64,000 nt of DNA from Sinorhizobium terangae (lineage in GTDB: Bacteria > Pseudomonadota > Alphaproteobacteria > Rhizobiales > Rhizobiaceae): NCBI RefSeq assembly GCF_009601505.1, contig NZ_WITC01000032.1, positions 1-64,000 on the forward strand, in the 5' to 3' direction. Below the pieces are notes generated by a model. The model was not told the DNA's origin, searched no databases, and worked only from the letters and a program-made list of their open reading frames with translations. A program made the position numbers and the translations under genes. Shown here piece after piece: positions 46,472 through 55,469 of this stretch (position 1 is its first letter; every line of letters starts with the position of its first letter).

Positions 46472-47410
46472 ATGCATCGGATCGGCTTTGTCGTCTTTCC
46501 AGGATTCCAGCTCATGGGCTTCGCGGCGGTGACCGCCTTCGAGATGGCCAATATCGCGCTGGGAGAGCCGGCCTACGAGATAGAGCTGCTTTCGGAAACG
46601 GGCGGGGAGGTCAAATCGTCCGCCGGCTTCGGTGTCCTCACGAAAGCCTTCGATGACGCCGCCTATGACACGGTGATGTTCGGCGCCAGCTCAACGATCG
46701 AGCCGATGACGGCGGGATTGATCGAGTTCGCGCGTCATGCGCTCGAAACGGCGCGGCGCGTAGCTGCCCCATGCACGGGCGCCTTCATCCTCGCCGAAGC
46801 TGGCCTGCTGGACGGGCGTCGGGCGACGACCCATTGGGCCTTCGCGCGCCAGTTCCAGGAGCGGTTCCCGACGGTCAAGCTAGAGGAAGATCGCATCTTC
46901 ATTGTCGACGGAAGCGTGTGGACGTCTGCCGGGATGACGGCGAGCATCGATCTCGCGCTTGCGATGATCGAGAAGGACCACGGCCAGGACATTGCACGCG
47001 CGGCCGCCCGCAAGCTCGTCGTCTATCATCGGCGCGCCGGCGGCCAGTCGCAGTTCTCGGCATTGCTCGAGCTCGATCCGAAGTCTGACCGGATCCAGCG
47101 ATCGATCGACTACGCCAAGGCTCACTTGCGCGGAGTCCTGTCGGTGGAAGAGCTGGCGGATGCGGCCGGGCTGAGCGCGCGACAGTTCAGCCGGGCGTTT
47201 CGGGCCGAGACCGGACAGTCGCCGGCCAAGGCGGTGGAGAATATTCGCGTGGAGGCGGCCCGGCTGATGATGGAGCAGGGCCGGCATTCCATGGACGTGA
47301 TCGCCGAGGAAACCGGCTTTGCCGACCGCGACCGTATGCGCCGGGCCTTCCTTCGCACGCTCGGCCAGCCGCCACAAACGATCCGGCGGAATGCGCGCGA
47401 AAGCGCATAG
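46472..47410 (+). CDS. GlxA-like AraC-family regulator (DJ-1-like sensor + HTH)
   Basis: 312 residues: an N-terminal DJ-1/PfpI-like domain (about 1-165) with Cys in APCTGAFILAEAG, then a C-terminal double AraC helix-turn-helix (LSVEELADAAGLSARQFSRA, then the second HTH near SMDVIAEETGFAD). The frame is open from 46424, but those codons overlap regulatory box copy C, and the ATG at 46472 has AGGGA at normal spacing. The sensor domain is close to amidotransferase-like regulators responding to small amines or aldehydes. Likely controls the box-bearing genes around it (inference). Confidence 0.85.
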   Translation: MHRIGFVVFPGFQLMGFAAVTAFEMANIALGEPAYEIELLSETGGEVKSSAGFGVLTKAFDDAAYDTVMFGASSTIEPMTAGLIEFARHALETARRVAAPCTGAFILAEAGLLDGRRATTHWAFARQFQERFPTVKLEEDRIFIVDGSVWTSAGMTASIDLALAMIEKDHGQDIARAAARKLVVYHRRAGGQSQFSALLELDPKSDRIQRSIDYAKAHLRGVLSVEELADAAGLSARQFSRAFRAETGQSPAKAVENIRVEAARLMMEQGRHSMDVIAEETGFADRDRMRRAFLRTLGQPPQTIRRNARESA

Positions 47411-47545
47411 GCAGCCGGAAGCGGCCCCCGATCTGGTGTTTCGCCAACCTCGGCGAGTGCCGACGCAGCGGCATGAAATTGTATCTCAATATGTCTGCGC
47501 GCCCGATTTCGACATTGGCTTTCAATTTCGCCGGCTGAGGACACA

Positions 47546-47585
47546 GTGAAGACAAGTGGGTGCCGGCACCTGTCGCTGTCTTCAC
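47546..47585. promoter_or_regulatory. Nested palindrome before the exported hydrolase gene
   Basis: Outer arms GTGAAGACA (47546-47554) and TGTCTTCAC (47577-47585) surround a perfect GGTGCCGGCACC (47559-47570). It ends 19 bp before the ATG at 47605. Either an operator distinct from the 24-bp box or a transcript stem masking translation. Confidence 0.5.
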
Positions 47586-47604
47586 GCAATCGGGGAAAAA
47601 GTCG

Positions 47605-48651
47605 ATGACGGAGCAAATCAACCAGCCGCGGCGGCATTTCATGGGCATGGCGGCATTGACGGTCGCAGCTGCCAAACTCGGCATGACGAGCATCGCCCAT
47701 GCACAATCAGCCACTGAGGTCCGCATTCCTGCGACCGCACCTGGCACGAACACATCCTTCGCCTCGCTCAAGCAGATCGACGCCGGCCTGCTCAATGTCG
47801 GCTATGCCGAGCTCGGTGCGAGCGACGCCCCTGTGGTCATCCTTCTGCATGGCTGGCCCTACGACATCCATACCTATGTCGATGTGGCGCCCTTGCTGGC
47901 CACGGCCGGCTACCGCGTGATCGTTCCCTATCTGCGCGGCTACGGGACGACGCGCTTCCTGTCGCCCGACACGCCGCGCAACGGCCAACAGTCGGCAATC
48001 GCCGCCGACATCATCGACCTGATGGATGCGCTGGGGATCCAGAAGGCGGTCATCGCGGGCTGCGATTGGGGCGCGCGCACCGCCAACATCATCGCCGCTC
48101 TTTGGCCGGAGCGGTGCAAGGCCCTGGTTTCGGTGAGCGGCTATCTGATCGGCAGCCGTGACCTGAATAAGAAGCCCTTGCCGCCAAAGGCGGAACTCGC
48201 CTGGTGGTACCAGTTCTACTTCGCTACCGAACGCGGCCGAGCCGGCTACGAGCAAAACCGCGCCGAATTCGCGAGGCTCATCTGGCAGCTCGCGTCGCCG
48301 AGGTGGAATTTCGACGACGCCACCTTCAATCGCAGCGCAGCGGCATTCGAAAACCCGGATCATGTCGACATCACGATCCACAATTACCGCTGGCGGATCA
48401 GCCTGGCTGACGGCGAGCCGAAATACGATGATCTGGAAGCGAAGCTCGCCAAACTCCCATCGATCGGCGTGCCGACGATCACGCTCGAGGGCGATGCCAA
48501 CGGCGCGCCGCATCCGGAGCCCGCAGCCTATGCCAAGAAGTTCTCGGGCAGGTATGAGCACCGGTCGGTCACCGGCGGCATCGGCCACAACCTGCCGCAG
48601 GAGGCACCACAAGCATTTGCCCAGGCCGTGGTCGACGTCGATCGTTTCTGA
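47605..48651 (+). CDS. Tat-exported alpha/beta hydrolase
   Basis: 348 residues. N-terminal PRRHFMGMAALTVAAAKLG is a twin-arginine signal ending near an AHAQ cleavage site, so the folded enzyme is exported. The mature part is an alpha/beta hydrolase: oxyanion HGWPYD, nucleophile Asp in AGCDWGARTA (about D153) and catalytic His in GGIGHNLPQEAP. An Asp nucleophile points to the epoxide hydrolase or haloalkane dehalogenase branch. The ATG at 47605 follows GGGGAAAA. Same direction as the AraC gene, gap about 190 bp. Confidence 0.83.
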   Translation: MTEQINQPRRHFMGMAALTVAAAKLGMTSIAHAQSATEVRIPATAPGTNTSFASLKQIDAGLLNVGYAELGASDAPVVILLHGWPYDIHTYVDVAPLLATAGYRVIVPYLRGYGTTRFLSPDTPRNGQQSAIAADIIDLMDALGIQKAVIAGCDWGARTANIIAALWPERCKALVSVSGYLIGSRDLNKKPLPPKAELAWWYQFYFATERGRAGYEQNRAEFARLIWQLASPRWNFDDATFNRSAAAFENPDHVDITIHNYRWRISLADGEPKYDDLEAKLAKLPSIGVPTITLEGDANGAPHPEPAAYAKKFSGRYEHRSVTGGIGHNLPQEAPQAFAQAVVDVDRF

Positions 48652-49143
48652 TCAACTTCGCCAGCAGGCGGTGATGTCCGAACTCGTGCACGCGCTGGTG
48701 ACGACCACTCTAGTGTGCAAGACGCATCATCAGGGCGCCATCGGCACCTCCGGCTTCTCCGGAGTTGCCGATGACGAGCAGTGAGCCACCCGAGCGCGTG
48801 ACGTGCATTCGTATCGCAATGTGTCTGTCCTCTATTCTGTGAGGATTGGCTGACATTTCGCGCCCGTCCCGAAACATCCGATACACGTGCAGAGTGCCAA
48901 GTGTGCCTCGACAGTCGAACAAGGCAGTCACGCATCGAGGGCCGAGATGACGCGTGCCGGCATGGCCGAAAAAGCCGTATATACGACATTTGAGCCACAA
49001 GCGCCTCGTCTTAGTATTGGTATTGGAAAATGAACTGAATGAATCCGTGTTTTACTCGACATCGAGAGTATCGCCGCCATCAGCATTTGCGTTTCACACC
49101 AAATCGGCGGCGGTCCGTCGACGTCACAGAATAGGAGAATGAC
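48652..49143. other. Intergenic leader region with regulatory box B
   Basis: About 490 bp between two exported hydrolase genes. Apart from the box at 48974-48997, no gene, terminator or repeat is evident; short open frames lack ribosome sites and domains. Confidence 0.45.
48974..48997 (+). promoter_or_regulatory. Copy B of the 24-bp regulatory box
   Basis: Begins GCCGTATATACG and continues ACATTTGAGCCA; differs from copy A at only 3 of 24 positions. It lies about 147 bp before the epoxide hydrolase start at 49144. Confidence 0.7.
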
Positions 49144-50511
49144 ATGACCAGATTCTATTCGTTGATTGATAAGCATCGTGTTGCGGCCTCCCTGTTGGTC
49201 GGAGCGATCGGCGTCTTTCTTCCCACGGCCGCCGCCTACGCCGGAACGATTTCTGCCGCTTCCGGCAGTGCTACAACCGTTGGGCAGCCTTCGGTGGTCG
49301 GTGCGGCTGAAACCAAACCGGCCTTCGACGAATCCATCCGTCCCTTCCAGTTCCGTGCCACAGACGAGGCCCTTGCCGACCTCAAGCGGCGCATCGTGGC
49401 AACCAAGTGGCCCGGGCGGGAGCTGGTCTGGGATGCCACCCAGGGCGTGCAGCTCGACACCATGGAGAAGCTCGCAAAGTATTGGTCGACGGACTATGAC
49501 TGGCGCAAGTTCGAGAAGAGACTCAATGCCCTCCCGCAGTTCGTAACCAACATCGACGGGGTTGACATTCACTTCATTCACGTACGTTCGAAGCACAAGA
49601 ACGCTTTGCCGATGATCGTCACGCATGGGTGGCCCGGCTCGATTGTCGAACAGATGAAGATCATCGAGCCCCTGACGAACCCCACGGCCCATGGAGGGAC
49701 CGAGGCGGATGCTTTCGACGTCGTCATACCGTCGCTGCCCGGCCATGGATTTTCGGGCAAGCCTGACGAACTTGGCTGGGATCCGGTCCGGATCGCTCGT
49801 GCCTGGACGGTGCTGATGAAGCGCCTGGGCTACACCAGATACGTCGCTCAGGGCGGCGACTGGGGTGACGCGGTCACCGAGCAGATGGCCGTTCAGGCGC
49901 CGCCGGAGCTCATCGGCATTCACACCAACATGCCGGGCGCAGTACCGAAAGAAATCCAGAAGGCGCTTGATGTCGGCGGCCCGCCGCCGTCCGGCCTCTC
50001 TCCCGACGAGCTTCGGGCCTATGAGCAGCTCGACTTCTTCTACAAGAACGGCCTCTCCTATGCCCTGGAGATGAGCAAGCGCCCGCAGACGCTATACGGG
50101 ATCGACGACTCGCCGATCGGGCTGGCAGGCTGGATGCTTGACCACGATGCACGCAGCTATGACCTCATCGCCCGCGTCTTCGACGGTGAGCGCGAGGGCC
50201 TGACGCGAGACGACGTGCTCGACAACATAACCCTCTACTGGCTGACCAACACGGGAGTGTCTTCGGCACGCCTCTACTGGGAAAATAAGCTCGCGTTCTT
50301 TGCCCCGAAGGGCATTACAATACCGGTTGCCGTGAGCGCATTTCCGGACGAACTCTATCAGGCACCGCGCTCCTGGGCAGAGAAGGCGTTTCCCAAGCTC
50401 ATTCATTACAATCGGCTGGAAAAAGGCGGACACTTCGCCGCCTGGGAACAGCCGGAGGTCTTCACGCAGGAACTCAGAGCCGCATTCAGATCCTTGCGGC
50501 AGTCGATTTGA
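49144..50511 (+). CDS. Exported epoxide hydrolase family protein (EHN + alpha/beta hydrolase), Sec signal
   Basis: 455 residues with a Sec signal peptide ([20 protein letters not shown]). The mature N-terminus carries the epoxide hydrolase N-terminal (EHN) region seen in juvenile-hormone-type enzymes ([28 protein letters not shown]). Core motifs: THGWPGS, nucleophile Asp in QGGDWGD (near residue 239), His in [12 protein letters not shown]. It would open epoxides to diols in the periplasm. The gene at 53550 encodes a close relative with a Tat signal. Box copy B upstream suggests control by the AraC-type regulator. Confidence 0.86.
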   Translation: MTRFYSLIDKHRVAASLLVGAIGVFLPTAAAYAGTISAASGSATTVGQPSVVGAAETKPAFDESIRPFQFRATDEALADLKRRIVATKWPGRELVWDATQGVQLDTMEKLAKYWSTDYDWRKFEKRLNALPQFVTNIDGVDIHFIHVRSKHKNALPMIVTHGWPGSIVEQMKIIEPLTNPTAHGGTEADAFDVVIPSLPGHGFSGKPDELGWDPVRIARAWTVLMKRLGYTRYVAQGGDWGDAVTEQMAVQAPPELIGIHTNMPGAVPKEIQKALDVGGPPPSGLSPDELRAYEQLDFFYKNGLSYALEMSKRPQTLYGIDDSPIGLAGWMLDHDARSYDLIARVFDGEREGLTRDDVLDNITLYWLTNTGVSSARLYWENKLAFFAPKGITIPVAVSAFPDELYQAPRSWAEKAFPKLIHYNRLEKGGHFAAWEQPEVFTQELRAAFRSLRQSI

Positions 50512-50520
50512 CAAACAAGA

Positions 50521-50539
50521 GGCGCGCCCATGGCGCGCC
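50521..50539. terminator. GGCGCGCC hairpin between epoxide hydrolase and VOC genes
   Basis: Two copies of self-complementary GGCGCGCC (50521-50528, 50532-50539) separated by 3 bases, 9 bp after the epoxide hydrolase stop. Strong stem but no T run; may attenuate transcription into the next gene. Confidence 0.4.
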
Positions 50540-50566
50540 GCCCTTCTAAAACCTAAGGAGAAAGCC

Positions 50567-51202
50567 ATGACAACCGAAACCAGCACCGGGGGAGCGCCAA
50601 CGGTCGACCTGAAGCTCGAGGTCGTCGTCATCCCCGTTTCCGACGTCGATCGTGCCAAGAATTTTTACGGCGGCCTCGGCTGGAGGCTCGACGCCGACTT
50701 TGCCGTCGGTGACGCGTTCCGCGTGGTGCAGTTCACCCCGCCGGGTTCGCCGAGCTCGATCCACTTCGGGAAGGGGATCACCTCGGCCGCGCCCGGCTCG
50801 GCAAGCGGGATGTACCTGGTCGTGTCGGATATTGAGGCGGCGCGCGCTGAACTCGTCGGCCGCGGCGCAGAGGTGAGCGAAGTTTTTCATCGCGCCGGCC
50901 CCGGACAGCCGCCCGTGAGCGGACGGCACCCCGAGCGGGGCAGCTACCGCTCCTATGCCACGTTCAGCGATCCGGACGGCAACGGCTGGCTCATCCAGGA
51001 GGTGACCGAGCGCTTGCCCGGACGCGTCGATGCGAGCGCCACGACATTCGCCTCGGCGGCGGACCTCGCGAGCGCCTTCCGGCGTGCGGAGACGGCACAC
51101 GGCGAATACGAGAAGCAACTCGGCCACCGGGACGAGGACTGGCCCACCTGGTACGCCGAGTACATGGTGCGCGAGCAGACCGGAGCGGCGACCGCCGCAT
51201 GA
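50567..51202 (+). CDS. VOC-family glyoxalase/bleomycin-resistance-like protein
   Basis: 211 residues: one VOC domain from about 10 to 145 (EVVVIPVSDVDRAKNFYGGL, then GMYLVVSDIEAAR, then FSDPDGNGWLIQEV) plus a C-terminal helical extension of about 60 residues (HGEYEKQLGHRDEDWPTWYA) often seen on rhizobial VOC proteins. Ligand or reaction unknown. AAGGAG precedes the ATG. Last gene of the plus-strand detoxification series. Confidence 0.84.
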   Translation: MTTETSTGGAPTVDLKLEVVVIPVSDVDRAKNFYGGLGWRLDADFAVGDAFRVVQFTPPGSPSSIHFGKGITSAAPGSASGMYLVVSDIEAARAELVGRGAEVSEVFHRAGPGQPPVSGRHPERGSYRSYATFSDPDGNGWLIQEVTERLPGRVDASATTFASAADLASAFRRAETAHGEYEKQLGHRDEDWPTWYAEYMVREQTGAATAA

Positions 51203-51345
51203 ACGAATGCGGGAGCAGGGCGGCCGAGCCCGCCCTGCTGCCGTGGAAAGCGGCAGTTAACACTTTAGGTGAAGTGAAATATCTAACCAGTTGAGAATAC
51301 ACAATTCAGGACGGAACTCCGCTATGCATCCTTCCTGGAATTGCG

Positions 51346-52668
51346 CTACTGGCGGAGGGCTATTTCTGCCGCAAGGCCGCCACCTTCGCGGTTGCGCAAC
51401 GTCAATGAAGCGCCGATGACGGTGGCAAGCTGCTGGGCGATGGCAAGGCCGAGGCCCGTCCCACCGGTGTCGCGGTTGCGCGACTGCTCCAGGCGGTAGA
51501 AGGGTTCCATGACCGCTTCCAGCTGACTTTCCGGAATGCCAGGGCCTCGATCGAGAACCTTTATGATCACGGTGTCATCGGCGCGACGCTGCACCTCGAT
51601 TTCCGCGCTGCCGCCGAACTTCAGCGCGTTGTCGATCAGATTGGTGAGGATTCGCTTCAAGGCGTGCGGCCGGATCAGGATGGCCCCGCTGCTCAATTCT
51701 CCGACTGTGACGGCCTTGCCGGTATCTTGATAATCATAGGCCAGGCTCTCGATGAACGAGGGGAGGTCGATGCGCGATGCCTGTTCGTCGTTGCCATGGG
51801 CGCTGCGCGCATAGGCGACTCCTTCCTTCACGAGACGTTCGACTTCATCGAGATCCTGAATGAGCTTGTCCCTGTCGACGGATTCTTCGGCCATTTCCGC
51901 GCGGAGCTTCATGCGCGTAATCGGCGTCTGGAGATCATGTGAAATCGCCGCGAGGATCTGCACGCGCTCCTCCAGATACTGTGCGATGCGATCACGCATC
52001 GCATTGAAGGCCGTTGCCGCATAGGCGACTTCCCTTGGTCCAATCTCGCTGAGCCGCGGCGTGTTGCTGTTCGGGTCAAGCGTGTCGACGGCTCTCGCGA
52101 GGTTGGCGAGGGGACGGACGGCTTGGCGCATCGCGAGCCAGCTGCACAGCACCAGGAGGGCAAGCTGCGCAACGAGTACGTAGGGCAGCCAGTCAGCCAC
52201 TGGCATGACGCCCCTTGGCGTGACATCGATCGTCAGCGGTTCGCCGTCGCTCAAACGAAGATGGGCCTGAAAATGGCGGGCCCCGCCCGGGATCGCTTCA
52301 ACCTCGATTGGGTATTTCGCGCCGATCGCGGTCTGGATCCTGGAGGCGACCTCGACGTCATCAGCCCCAAGCACGGGATTGCCGGGGATGCCTTGCCCCA
52401 GAACGAACCGGTAGGAGCCGCGGGCAAGTTGATCGAGCCAGGCGGCACGCTCGGCGGCCGGGAGCCGGTCAAGGATGGCGATCGATGTCGCGACGTCATT
52501 TTCGAGCGTATTGAACATCACCGACCTGGCGGCGATGTAGCGTTCGGAAAACAGCACCGCAAACGACATGGCGTGGGCGATCCCCAGGCCGGCAAGCAGA
52601 ATGACGAACAGCCGCGCTCTGAGTGTGCGCGGCCACAGGCGAATTCCGTTGAGAACGGAGGGCGCCAT
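51346..52668 (-). CDS. Sensor histidine kinase (OmpR-type partner)
   Basis: 440 residues: membrane segment about 20-42, periplasmic region of about 120 residues, second segment near 155-175, HAMP domain, H-box ISHDLQTPITRMK, N-box DNALKFGG and G-boxes DRGPGIPES and GGTGLGLAIAQ. Its ATG overlaps the response regulator stop by one base (TGATG). The neighbourhood of epoxide hydrolases hints at an envelope or solvent stress signal. Confidence 0.87.
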   Translation of the reverse strand: MAPSVLNGIRLWPRTLRARLFVILLAGLGIAHAMSFAVLFSERYIAARSVMFNTLENDVATSIAILDRLPAAERAAWLDQLARGSYRFVLGQGIPGNPVLGADDVEVASRIQTAIGAKYPIEVEAIPGGARHFQAHLRLSDGEPLTIDVTPRGVMPVADWLPYVLVAQLALLVLCSWLAMRQAVRPLANLARAVDTLDPNSNTPRLSEIGPREVAYAATAFNAMRDRIAQYLEERVQILAAISHDLQTPITRMKLRAEMAEESVDRDKLIQDLDEVERLVKEGVAYARSAHGNDEQASRIDLPSFIESLAYDYQDTGKAVTVGELSSGAILIRPHALKRILTNLIDNALKFGGSAEIEVQRRADDTVIIKVLDRGPGIPESQLEAVMEPFYRLEQSRNRDTGGTGLGLAIAQQLATVIGASLTLRNREGGGLAAEIALRQ

Positions 52669-53405
52669 CAGCGGGGTTCCACGATTTCGACCGGCATTGA
52701 AAAGACATAGCCCTCGCTGCGCACGGTCTTGATGTAGGCCGGTTCCCGGGCATCGTCGCCGAGACGCTGGCGAACCCGGCTGACAAGGAGATCGATGGAG
52801 CGGTCGAAGAGTTCGGCATCGCGGCCCTGCGTGAGATTGAGCAGCTGATCGCGATTGAGGACGCGTTGCGGGTGATCGATGAAAACCCGCAGAAGGCGGT
52901 ATTCGGCTCCGCTGAGTGCAATGACCGTTTCGTCGGAGTCAACGAGATGTCTCGCCGTCGTGTCCAGCCTCCATCTGCCGAAACGCAGCAGCTGCCCAGC
53001 CTCGGAGATCTGAAGATTTGGAGGCAGCATGCGCGCGCGCCGCAGGACCGCCTTAATGCGGGCCAGCAGTTCGCGCGCCGAAAACGGCTTGGCGAGGTAG
53101 TCGTCCGCGCCCATTTCAAGTCCGATGATGCGATCCATCTCGTCGGAGCGGGCGGTCAGCATGACTATGGGCGTCGCCTTGTGTCTGCCCACACGCAGCT
53201 CGCGGCTCAAGACGAGGCCGTCGTCTCCCGGCATCATGACGTCGAGAACGATCAGATCGACCGTATTACCTTCGAGGAATGTGCGCATCTGGCGCCCATC
53301 GGCGACGGCGGTAACGCGCAGGCCGTTCTTCTTCAGGTAAGCCGATACCAGCTCCCGGATTTCCCGATCGTCATCGACGACCAGGATGTGATCAATGTGC
53401 TCCAT
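52668..53405 (-). CDS. OmpR-family response regulator
   Basis: 245 residues: receiver with ILVVDDDREIREL, phosphorylated Asp in LIVLDVMMPGDDG, KPF motif, and winged-helix domain (ALSGAEYRLLRVFIDHP; TVRSEGYVFSMPV). Start at 53405 has GGAG upstream. First gene of a two-gene operon with the kinase. An OmpR-type regulator; no obvious target site was identified. Confidence 0.88.
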   Translation of the reverse strand: MEHIDHILVVDDDREIRELVSAYLKKNGLRVTAVADGRQMRTFLEGNTVDLIVLDVMMPGDDGLVLSRELRVGRHKATPIVMLTARSDEMDRIIGLEMGADDYLAKPFSARELLARIKAVLRRARMLPPNLQISEAGQLLRFGRWRLDTTARHLVDSDETVIALSGAEYRLLRVFIDHPQRVLNRDQLLNLTQGRDAELFDRSIDLLVSRVRQRLGDDAREPAYIKTVRSEGYVFSMPVEIVEPR

Positions 53406-53494
53406 CGCGCGATCTCCACCGTTCAATAGCCATTCCTTATCAAAATCAGCATGCTGTGGCAGCATCGCTCGACAGTGCGCCTATGGCGAGGTGC

Positions 53495-53548
53495 TTAGAG
53501 CGGGATGAGGAAAAGTGTGCGCGGTTTTCCTCTCCCATCCCGCTCTAA
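53495..53548. repeat. Rhizobial palindromic intergenic repeat
   Basis: Perfect 13-bp arms TTAGAGCGGGATG (53495-53507) and CATCCCGCTCTAA (53536-53548) with inner GAGGAAAA/TTTTCCTC pairing. Same family as the remnant at 1055-1134. It directly follows the epoxide hydrolase stop and could end that transcript. Confidence 0.7.
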
Positions 53549-53549
53549 C

Positions 53550-54854
53550 CTAATAGAACCGACGCAAAGGATGGAAAGCGGCCCGCAGCTCTCTGCTGAA
53601 TAGATCCGGCTCCTCCCAGGCGGCGAAGTGCCCGCCCTTGTCCACTCGGTTGTAGTAGATGAGATTGTGATAAGTCCGTACTGCCCAGTTCTTCGGCGGC
53701 CGGTAGACCTCGCCCGGGAAAATTGTCACGGCCGCTGGGATCGAAATAGCGGACAGTTTACTGTTGCCGGCAGCGTTCTCCCAATAGATCCGGCCGCTTG
53801 AGGGTCCCGTGTTCGTCAGCCAGTAAAGCGTGATGTTGTCGAGGATCTCGTCACGGCTCAACGCATGCTCCGGTTCGCCACGGGTGAACACCCAGTCTGC
53901 GATCTTGTCGTAGAACCATGCCGCCAATCCGACCGGCGAGTCGGCGAGGCCGTACCCGACGGTTTGCGGACGCGTGCCCATGATCGCCGCATATCCGAAA
54001 CCCTTGTTGAGGAATTCCCTGGCTTCATCAAACAAGGCTCGTTCCTCGGCGGTCAGCCCAGCCGGGGCGGGTTCCCCATATTTCAGGGCCTTCGCAACGT
54101 CAGGCGGGAGCGTGGTGGAGCGCTCGATCCTGTTGACATGGATGCCGAGCAGGCCCGAAGGCGCCTGGCGTCCCATGGCATCGGAAATGATGGCGCCCCA
54201 GTCGCCGCCCTGTGACACATAGCGGCTGTATCCAAGGCGCTGCATGAGGGCGTGCCAGGCGCGGGCGATGCGGGCCGGGTTCCAGCCGGTGCCCTTGGGT
54301 TTCTCCGAAAAGCCGAAGCCGGGGATGGACGGAAGCACGAGATGGAAAGCGTCTTCCGCGTTCCCCCCGTGCGCCGTCGGATCCGTCAGAGGACCGATGA
54401 CTTTCAGCAGCTCGAAGATCGAACCGGGCCAGCCGTGGGTCATGATAAGCGGCAATGCATTCGCGTGATGCGAGCGAACGTGGATGAAATGAATGTCCAG
54501 GTCGTCGATATTCGTCTGGAACTGCGGCAAGGCGTTGAGCTTCGCTTCGGCCTTGCGCCAGTCGTAGTCCGTCTCCCAATAGCGCGCGAGCGCCTGAAGC
54601 TTCTCGAGTTGCACGCCCTGGGACCGGTCGCTGACGGTTTCCGGGTCTGGCCAGCGCGTCGCCGCAAGGCGACGGCGAAGATCGACGAGTTCTGCTTCCA
54701 GCACGTCGACGCGGAAAGGACGGATGTCGTCGGCCGCGAAAGACTGCGAGGCGGCCGCCATTGCGGGAGAGAATATTGCTGCAAGACTCGCCGCAGCCGC
54801 TCCGTTGAGGAGCAGGGCTCGACGGGAGAGAGTGAAAGCGTTGGCCGATTTCAA
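53550..54854 (-). CDS. Tat-exported epoxide hydrolase family protein (EHN + alpha/beta hydrolase)
   Basis: 434 residues from a TTG start at 54854, which has AAGGGG eight bases upstream. The N-terminus TLSRRALLLNGAAAASLAA is a twin-arginine signal. The mature protein has the EHN region (LRRRLAATRWPDPE), oxyanion THGWPGS, nucleophile Asp in QGGDWGAII (about residue 217) and C-terminal HFAAWEEPD. It is closely similar in layout to the protein at 49144 but uses a different export route. It ends a minus-strand series of marR, nitrilase, NmrA and cupin genes. Confidence 0.86.
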   Translation of the reverse strand: MKSANAFTLSRRALLLNGAAAASLAAIFSPAMAAASQSFAADDIRPFRVDVLEAELVDLRRRLAATRWPDPETVSDRSQGVQLEKLQALARYWETDYDWRKAEAKLNALPQFQTNIDDLDIHFIHVRSHHANALPLIMTHGWPGSIFELLKVIGPLTDPTAHGGNAEDAFHLVLPSIPGFGFSEKPKGTGWNPARIARAWHALMQRLGYSRYVSQGGDWGAIISDAMGRQAPSGLLGIHVNRIERSTTLPPDVAKALKYGEPAPAGLTAEERALFDEAREFLNKGFGYAAIMGTRPQTVGYGLADSPVGLAAWFYDKIADWVFTRGEPEHALSRDEILDNITLYWLTNTGPSSGRIYWENAAGNSKLSAISIPAAVTIFPGEVYRPPKNWAVRTYHNLIYYNRVDKGGHFAAWEEPDLFSRELRAAFHPLRRFY

Positions 54855-54906
54855 GTTCGCACCCCTTTGCCGGTCGTACCCAATATCCGTTTCATCGCAA
54901 GAAAGC

Positions 54907-55308
54907 TCACCTGAGGGGCACGACGAGGGGCTTGCCCTTGTTGACGATATAGGTCGCGAGCTCCGAGGCCTTGCTGCTGCCGACATTCTTCGCCACGTGG
55001 GCCACGCCATCCGGAATGAACAGGGCCTCGCCGGCGTGAAGCGTCACTGGGGCCTTGCCCTCGAGTTGATACTCAAGCGAGCCTTCGAGGACATAGGCGA
55101 CCTCTTCGCCCGGATGGGAATGCTTGATCGAGGCCGCGCCCGGTTCGATGTCGACACGCACTTGGACGACCTCACGTCCGGGGGTGCCAAGATCGTCGTT
55201 GAGGATATCGGTGCGGTGAATTCCCGGCTGCTGTGCCTCAGCAACGTTCAGCGTCCATCCGCCGCCAACGATCAACAATGCGGCTGCCATGATCCGAGTG
55301 GGTTTCAT
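54907..55308 (-). CDS. Secreted cupin-domain protein
   Basis: 133 residues with a Sec signal peptide (AAALLIVGGGWTLNVAEA). One cupin barrel: metal motif HSHPGEEVAYVLEG (His, His, Glu) and second motif with PDGVAHVAKN. Periplasmic cupins of this kind often accompany oxidoreductases or quinone-degrading functions; activity unknown. AAGGAT lies before the ATG at 55308. It lies 52 bp before the epoxide hydrolase gene. Confidence 0.85.
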   Translation of the reverse strand: MKPTRIMAAALLIVGGGWTLNVAEAQQPGIHRTDILNDDLGTPGREVVQVRVDIEPGAASIKHSHPGEEVAYVLEGSLEYQLEGKAPVTLHAGEALFIPDGVAHVAKNVGSSKASELATYIVNKGKPLVVPLR

Positions 55309-55469
55309 AAGGTCATCCTTTCACTCCTATGATCGAGCCTTCATCCGAGGCCGGCGTCGATTTCAGTGCAGGCGTGTATTGGCGATGTGTCGGACGCGCG
55401 GGATATTTGTAAGCCCATGTATCCAGGCGCGCCGTCGGCGGGCCGGGCGAGCCCCGGCCGGCATCGGTC

